Made by a program: the position numbers and the translations under genes. Shown piece by piece: positions 36,701 through 45,700 of a stretch of 64,000 nt of DNA. Under the pieces are notes generated by a model. That model had not been told where the DNA came from, ran no database searches, and saw only the letters and a program-made list of their open reading frames with translations. Source of the stretch: Brachynemurus nebulosus (lineage: Eukaryota > Arthropoda > Insecta > Neuroptera > Myrmeleontidae); the NCBI GenBank assembly GCA_035578155.1, contig JAPWDM010000001.1:14672725-14736724 (forward strand), in the 5' to 3' direction. Numbering within the stretch: position 1 is the first letter of the stretch; every line of letters starts with the position of its first letter.

Positions 36701-39700
36701 ATTCTATTATTTTTGTCGATTATTTTCATTCGATCATTTTTATCGACTATGTTTCATTCGATTATTATAATCAATTATTTTCTTTCGATTATTTCTAACA
36801 ATTATTTATCGATTATTTTTATCGGTTATATTATTCAGTTATTGAGATGCGATAAAAAATTAAATTTCAATTTTGTAATTTTTCGGAATCCTTTTATTGT
36901 AATTTTTATTTTCAAATTCAAACCTATAACTAATACAATATTATTTACTTGTATGAACTATACAACCACAATCCACCTTTCAGTTCTTTTTTTAAGGTGG
37001 TTTATCATATTATCTTCAAAAATCTTTTTTTTTTATAATATTAATGTCCATTAGAAATTAAACCAGTACTAATCACAGTAATAACGGTTTTTCGATTTTA
37101 ATAGTCGGCATTTTAACCCGTTGATAGTCAGAATCTATAATGACGAAACACCCCACTAGCGCAGTATTTTGACAACTAATACACTTTTTATATAGAATTG
37201 TTGACGTAGTACAGCATTGTGTCTTAGTTAGTTAGGTTTTACTTGAAGGTGCACATACAGCACCCATGACCATTAAAGTATGAATAAGGAAGCACCCCTG
37301 CTAGATTCTGCTATTCATCGTATGCAAAACAACGCCAATCATTGTTGTCATAAAAACTTTTTTTTTTTTAAATTTAAACTCTTATTTTTTTTCAATAGAT
37401 ATGACGACCCGCTAAATAATTATTACCTGGTATTTAGTAGGATCACTTAAAAAAATGGAATTTGTTTTATCTCGAGATATTTTTAAAACTGTTCGATTGA
37501 AAAATAATCGAATGATTTAACATCTCGAGATATTTTTTTAAAATCATTCGAATGAAAAATAATCGAATGATTTTATTATATCTCGAGATATTTTAATAAT
37601 CGAATGATCAATTAATTTCCATTCGATTATGCCCATCACTACTAGTAATCTTGATCTTAATATGTCTTGATCTTAGTCTTATAAAGTTTCAAAAATTCCA
37701 GTAAATGTTTAATAAATTTTTAAGGTGTATCATTTTATACTGTAACAAAAATTCCTTTTTCTATAAATTTTGGTCACTTGAATCTTGGGTAAATCTTACA
37801 ACCATACTTATAATATTGGTCTTATAAGACCAAGTTAAGACTTTAAGACCAAGACTGATTTTGCTGATCACTAATCAAAATTAATTTAAAATATGATGCA
37901 TACCTTACTGGCGCATTCAAAGCACGTTGTGACTACTTTACTAATTACATTCATTAAATTCTTTGTTTCTTGTATAACATTATCGACCTTAATAAATGTT
38001 GCTGCTTTCCCCACTGTTGGATCTTTTACAGTGAATTGAAGTTGCTGTACAAATGTAGGAACTCGATCTAGATTTTCTAATAACTCTTTTTTGTTTGGTC
38101 CACCTGGAACCTTTAATTTATAAAGTTAAAAAAAAGTTACCTTGTTCTTAAGATTTTTTGAAGTGAAAACTTCCGTAGCAAGAGTAACTCTGTGTGAGAG
38201 TATAATGAAATCCGTAATGTGAGAGTTTAATAAAATTTGTAATAATCGAGAGCCTAATTAAAATGTTCAAATCATTTAACTTGTTCACAATGTTATTTAT
38301 GTCATAGTTTGTATAATTTAAACTTATATTAAGTTCAACTCGCTACATATACTAAGAGTACAGTGGCATGTTACTATCGATAAATCTTTTTTTCTTTCAA
38401 AATAATAATAATAAATATACATTTTACACAGGCACTATTATCTAATTTTCGTTCATTAAAAATTAGATAAATATAACTTCACTTTACTTTCATTATTATT
38501 ACCTATCAATTGATTTCTATCTTTGTCTAAATTTAATCAGTCTATGGTAACCAAATTAGCTTTTAAAATTAAAACAATTAAAATCACATTTAATGTGTTT
38601 AACCTGCATTCAATTGACATCAAATATTTGTATTTTCATTATTTTAAATCCAACCTTCTGAAATAATTTAGTTTAGGGGAAACAGATAGTACGTAAATTG
38701 TCCTTAAAAAGCGGAAAAGGAGATATTTATAGTACCTACTTCAACCGATTTATTAAACTGGGACATTCTTTGATTTCTTATAGGTTCTGGTTCTAATCTC
38801 AAACCTGATAGTATTTAATCTTGAACTCGATTTGAAAATAATCTATAATTATTTGTTTTCCAAATTTTTGTTATTGGCTTTGTAAATATTCATTCATAAC
38901 CGCGACTAACGAGTTGCAGTTAATAAAGTCTTCTCGAGAGAATATATTTATATTATTTCAAGTTGGTTACGAAATCGCTATAGAAGTTTTCACTTAGGTC
39001 GTCTGATTTCACAAGTGCACTCAAAATTTCTTATTTTAAGTGAAAACATACCTGGTAACTAAATTGCCGTACAACTTTATACAAACGATTTGCCTCTTCA
39101 GCAAAGTATTCAGCCTGAGTGAACAAATCCTGCGTGGTTTTTAATGACCCTTCACCTCGTGTGAACTGATACATTGAGAATGCCATAGCTGACATATTTT
39201 TGGCACGTTTCACAATATCATTATTCTCCTACGAGATAACGTGATTTAATTTTTTAGCATACAATCAAATGTAACACAAGCATACTTTTTCATCTACCTC
39301 TATAGCAGCTGTTCCACTCTCTTGCCATTTATCTGTTTCCGCGTCCATTTCACTTGACATCATTTTCATTTCTAATCCACTTTTTGCAATTTTCGCCTGC
39401 TCTTCGGAATCTAATCTGACTGCTTTCAGAGGTTTAGAGGTAGTACCGTGTTTCTGGTAAAAGAACAATATATTTTTTAACAATTCACGAACCTTTCGTT
39501 CAAAATTATGTGTCGTACCCCTGGTCTTGGTAAAGATAAATACACTTGTTTATCACTTGATTGTCGATGTCCAGACGAATGTTCCAGAACTTCACGTGCT
39601 GTGGCTGTTACGTCACTTGCTAACCATTGATACATATCTGCAAATACTTCTAAATTTTCCGCAGCTATTTGTGACTGTGGTTGTTCTTGTAACGTATGCC

Positions 39701-42700
39701 AGGCTGTTACTACCTAGTTATGAAAATAGTTAAATTAGCTATCGGCAAAGAGTGACTAGTAAACATTTTAGCTAACCTGTGGTCCATAAACACGTAAATT
39801 TGTTTCCGCAAAACGAGCCGCCACTTGTAACGATTCAGTTAAAGCGACATGTCTCACCAACTTACAAATCTACAGTTCAAAAATATAGTTTTGTTTTAGT
39901 CGAAACTGATATTATCAAAGTAAATGTAAAATTAAGAAATTTACCTCAAGAATATGTTCTATACAGTCCGTAAATTCTTGGTCCGGTCTTCTCGACGAAG
40001 GGGAGGGATGTTGTGGTAAAGCTCGCATAGCGTGTACAGCGTCTCGGCCGACAGCGGTTAGTGAAGTTAACTCACTAGCTTGATCAGCCGCGCATCGCCA
40101 GAATTGTAACCATAACGCTCTTGTTGCTTCCAACACGGCATCAATATCAGCCTCAATATCCGTTGCGCACATTTCGTACTAAAAATAAAAATTTTTTAAG
40201 TTTTACATACAGACGACCTGTCGAAAAAATCTTATAAGAATTAAAACTTAGCTAGAACCAAACTTATTGGCTGGAGTTCCGAAAACCGTATATATCCAAC
40301 TGAGCTCAAATTTGGTATACGTACTCTTTTTCGCTTAAGAAGTTACCTCCTAGACGGATTTTTGGCGACTCGGACCGGAAGTTATACTTTTGAGGGTCTA
40401 AAGTAGCAAAAAGTAGTATAATCGCAGATCTCCGATTGATCTAAAATTCAATACACATACTCTTTTTGGCTAAAGAAGTTACCCCCTCAGCGGATTCTTG
40501 GTGACGCGGATCGGAAGTTGTACTTTTAAGGGTCTAAAATAGCAAAAAGTAGTATAGTAGATGTAAATAAATATACTATTGGATGATATTTCCAATTGAA
40601 CAAAATTTTTTTAAATATATTTTTCATAAATTAAAAAGTATTCTCAGAATGAATTTTTGGCAACTCGGACCGGAAATGTATTTTTTGACGCAAAACTAGG
40701 TGATGGGGTTAGTTAAGGTTAGGTTAGTTTAGTAGGTTTTGACAATGTACTTCGACTTTGATATAAAAACTAGATAGTAAAGGTTAGTTAAGGTTAGATT
40801 AGTTTAGTTAGTCTGGACAATATACTTGGACTTTGATATAAAACCTAGGTGGTGAGGTTAATTAAGGTTAGGTTAAGTCAGTTTCGATTAGTTTTCGTTA
40901 GTTTACAGCACGGTACAAGTGCCTAAAAGAAAAACATTTCAAGACTTATTCAAAAGTCAAAAAAATTGAAGATTAAAATAGGAGAGAAATTTGGCACAAG
41001 ATGGAAATGATGGTGACGGTGATACTAAACAAAAATAAGGTGAAGTAGCTTAAAGAAAATTATTAAGTGAAAGTGAACTGAGAGAAGTGAAATTATGATA
41101 GTGTTAATTTAAGAAGGTATGATAATAATTTGTGGTTTGATGGGATGTAGAATATGGTTAGTTAGTGTTTTTAATTGTTTCTATTGTGACTAGTGTACAA
41201 ATTGTGACATTCCTGATAAAATACTGGAGTGAATTTAATTTTAAATGTTAATTTTGCTTCCGAGACTACTAAAGTAGCGGAAGCATTGTGATCACTTTAG
41301 AAAAATAAAAAATTTTTTCTCTTCAAAATCAAATTTTTTACGCACATTTTACGTTTTAGAGCTTCCTGAACAATTTTGGTTTGGGCCGTCCGTCTGTCTG
41401 TCCGTCTGTGTGTCTCCAATTTTGCACCAAGTGGCATAACTTCCGAACTATTCGATTGTTTTTAATGAAATTTTCAGAAATTATGCGTTTTGGCTCCGCG
41501 ATGGTCCCCTATGAATTTAATCAAAATCGGAGTAACGGTAGCAACGCCGCTACCATGTCATTCCAAAATTGCACTAAGTGGCATAACTTTTGAACTACTC
41601 AATTCTTTTTTATGAAATTTTCAGAAATTATGTAGTTTGGTTCCTATATGGTCCCCTATGAATTTAATCGAAATCGGAGTAACGGTAGCTACGCCGCTAC
41701 CATGAAATCCCATTAAATGTCAATATCTTATTTACTGCTAGTCCTATCTCGCTCAAATTTTTAGGGTATATTGGGGGTTAGTTTCTAAAATATTTTTGCT
41801 ATTATTTTATAATTTAGCTTTTAAGTCTTTTGAGTTACAACAGTTTTTTATAAACTTCAAGGCGAAAATATAATTTCACGGTATATAATATGTATATTTG
41901 GTAGAATACTGTTTTAAAGCCTTTTACGACTACGAGGAAGTTGTGTGCCCACCCTATTGGCAGCGTATTTTAAATACATTTAATATTCATTGTACATATA
42001 CAGTTATGTAAATAAATAAAATTAACGAAATTAATTATATTTATCTTATTTCGTAAATTACGCTTAATACTTTCAATGAATTCTTGGTATAGACCTCTTA
42101 AAGTCATCTTTTTTAAGACGTCAGAAATATGAGCTATTTAAGACATCAGAAATATGAGCTGTTTAAGACATCAGAAATATGAACTATTTAAGACATCATA
42201 ATTCTGAAGTCAGAAATATGACTTCTTAATAATGAATTCTCAATTTATATATCTTTTTCAGACATCAGAAATATTAGCTGTTTAAGACATCGCAATTCTG
42301 AAGTCAGAAAAAAAATTGTTTAAGACATCATACTTCATAAACTGTTCCTAAGTCGACGCATAAGATATCTTTATGAATTCATAAAGATATCTTTCTGAAC
42401 TTGTTTTCTGACGTCCAAATGAGAAATATGAATTCTTTATGAATCCATTAAGACGTCAGAATGTTGATTGGGATATACATTATACAATACATAATACATA
42501 TTATGTATAATACATCTATGTAATACATTATCTATCCTGTATATTATGTAGTAAGTTTTAGAATTGTAACACGTCATATCTCGAAAACGAAACAAGATAT
42601 CAAAAAACTTTATTCTTCCTTTTTTGTTCTACTCACCAAGTTCTATAAAAATCTATCTTAGTTTTTCTTATTATGGAAACGGAAACCATCTTTTAGTAAC

Positions 42701-45700
42701 CCCTAGATTCAGATATTCGGAGGGTTGAAAGAAACATTTCCGCTCCGCGTCGCCAAAAATCCGTTTAGGGGGTAACTTCTGAACCCAAAAAGAGTATGTA
42801 TACTAAATTTCAGGTAAATCGGAGGTATGCGGTTTTCGGAACTCCAGCCCTTATTTTTACACAGGTCACGCGATTGACAAGAAAGGGATTCATGAGGACT
42901 CCATGGATAAAGTTGCACTAGCTAACTATAGATATCAAAAAATTTTACTTGCAAAAATTAAGGGAATCTTTCCATCAAAATTTTAAAAACTCACAAACAT
43001 ATATGATGAATACGTAGGATACATTACCGCTTCAATTAGATGGGACACTCTATCAGTTACAGAATCTAAAAGTACCAGAATCTTTTGGCGATGTTCGTGC
43101 GATGTGTATGGAGAATCTGTAAAATCATGTGATCTTTCCAGTAAAGAATCTAACGCTGCCGTTAATTGTGAACCTAATGAAAAAACAACACTATTTTAGT
43201 AAACTAGATATTTTATTGATAGAAAATTAGACTTCGTTTTGATTTTAATTACCAAATCTATTTTCAGACGTGGAATGATGAATATCTGTTATTCTACATA
43301 ATTCTACTAAGTGTTCTAAATGCCTTATGGAAGAACTTACAGTTGTCCTATCGGTTTCCCACTCATCACTCTGTAAATGAAACGAATGTCAAATTATTAT
43401 TTTTTTAACTTCCTAGAAAAAGCACTGACAAAATTAACTAGAGTATAATTGCTTTTAATTTGCAACTTCATATCTCTTGAGAGCAGTTGTTAAGAAGGAG
43501 TCTGGTTTAACCATTTAAAAATTTCAACATTTTCTTACTGTTTTAGTTGAACGAAATATTGTAAAATATCCTAGTAGAATTTTAATCCCAAATTTGTAGG
43601 CTCTTCCGAGTTATAATTTTGAAAATACAGTGGACTTTCGGAGATTGTCCAATCGCAAATTGTCCATATTTCAGTGTTAGGGATTTAAACATCGTATGTT
43701 TACGTCACACGAACACTGTATTCACAAAAATTGTGTGTTTGCAGTATTCGTGTGACGTAAACATGCGATGTTTTAATCCCTATCACTGCAGTATTGACAA
43801 TTTTTGATTGGACAATTTCCGAAAGTCCACTGTATGTTGATGTTATACTTACCTTCATTTTAAAGTTTATTAGTATATTTTTTATTTAGAATAGAATGAA
43901 AAAAAAATGGCGTGGCTAACATATGGTTGGAAAAGGACATTTCATATTACATGACTTAATGTTATTTCAAGTAATGGCGTAAATGATTGCAAACTACAAG
44001 AATTCAAATTAAAACTAAGAATTGCCTTTAAACGATTTTCTAATACTTCAGAAAGTGTTGAAATTTATGAATTTTGAATTACATGACCGATCAACTGGTC
44101 GAAAAACAACATTTCATATTACAAGAAATGATGTTATCCCAACTAATGGCAGAAATGACTCCAGGCTACAAGAGTTCTATTTAAAAATAAAGAATTGCTT
44201 TTAAACATTTTCGAAATGCTTAGGATAGTGTTGATATTTATCTAAATTACATTGTGTGCCAATTGGTCGGGAAACGACATTTCATGTTACACAACCTAAT
44301 GTTATTCCAACTAACGGCGGAAATGACTCCGGGATACAAAAATTCTACAAACAATACAGTTACTTTGACTCGTCGCATAGAAGGAATTCTAGTATCCCTT
44401 GTTGAACATTTCATACACCCGTTGCTTGCAGATGACACAGTAGATCCAGTGCTTATTTAATCAATAAAAACTGATACAGCTATAGATTAGGCACAAATTT
44501 TGCACTTAAAGGAACGTCGTCGTTCTCGAAAGGGCTGACAACTCCGGCTTGCGATAGATAAAAAGTAAATGAAGATATGAGTGGATGAAGGTGTGTTATG
44601 TAACATTTTTATAATTTTACAATAGAAGCGTTTAAAAGTTTTTATTTACATATACTTCCCATGCAATAGCACATGTTTATTATTGAATTTCTACAAAACT
44701 ATTGGACCTAATGAAACCAAAGGACAATGGGCAAAAATATATGCGGAGCTACCCCCTAGCGCCCAAAGTTGAGACCGGTGCCGATCGATAGCCCTGGTCA
44801 AGTAGTCCAACTTTGTCAATGGGCACATTCATGGAGAACCTGACCTTCAAAAGTTATAGGGCGTCAAATGTACAAAAAGTATGCACGTGGCCATAACCAA
44901 ACGGGATACTCTGTATAGGTGCAAATGGGTTATGAGACATGTCGTGGGTAAGCCTATCACTGTGTAAAACCACTTTCCTGGCAAGTGGCATAACCTCGTC
45001 TTTTCACGTGATCTATGGCAGAAGACGTACCGAGCGGCTTCAAACCTGTACATTGGGAGTATCCGAAGAGAAGTTTCGGAGTGCTACCGGTGGCGATTTC
45101 TGGCAAACCCCTTGGTAGATTGCCGAAATGAGGTAGTCCGAAGTGTACCGTCCCGAAAGGGACTCTAATGCCCGCTGGAGGTCAACACACATCGTTTCCT
45201 TAGGAAATGGCCACGTGGAGTATGCAAAACTTACTGCACGTCAAAACTTTTGAAGGCCAGGTTCTCCATACCTAGGATGGGTATATCTGTGACCATTCTA
45301 GGAAGGGGCTTTCAGAAAATACATATCTCACCAGTGGGCGCTGGGGGGCAATTTTCCGCATTGTCCTTTTAACATATGATACTTCAGCATAGAATATTTC
45401 AAAATTTGACAAAAAATGAATTTTTGAGAAAACGTTACATAACACCTTCATCCACTCATGTCGTCAAGTATCTGTATCAAAATTATTAGATTGGATTTTT
45501 AATATCAAATGCTCTTTTAAAGCGAACTATTTTTAAATGTCTAAAACAGACTTCTTCTTAAATAATATGCAAAAAATAGCAATTAAAAATTTAAAAGTAT
45601 AGTTAAAATTTAATTACTTGAGTGGTAGGTGATTGCATCCCTGAGCAAGACAGTACTCCATCTTTCACGACATAGTGTATTAAATCCATTGCTCGTCTCA

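Larger units (their letters stand above)
40269..42849. mobile_element. 2.58-kb inverted-repeat element with 6-bp target duplication, intronic
   Basis: Ends GGCTGGAGTTCCGAAAACCG and complement, with CTTATT directly repeated at 40263-40268 and 42850-42855. Inverted arms extend more than 100 bp (shared CATACTCTTTTTGG, GAAGTTACCCCCT, GGATTTTTGGCGACGCGGA). The left arm holds a second tandem copy (about 40430-40560) and a third partial copy near 40650. The interior has GGTTAGTTAAGGTTAG runs (40710-40890) and the repeats listed below. No transposase was seen. The 6-bp duplication does not fit hAT, Harbinger or mariner. Confidence 0.72.

Noticed and set aside
36713..37054. 113-codon plus-strand frame
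   Set aside because: Translation of the ATCGATTATTTT array in a hAT element.
39527..39973. Plus-strand frames at 39527-39733 and 39779-39973
   Set aside because: Antisense shadows of alpha-catulin exons.
40710..40890. GGTTAGTTAAGGTTAG runs considered as interstitial telomeric repeats
   Set aside because: Units are irregular and do not form a clean (TTAGG)n array; they belong to the 40269-42849 element.
42110..42450. Repeated unit considered as a CRISPR-like array
   Set aside because: Eukaryotic context, imperfect contiguous units and no unique spacers of constant length.
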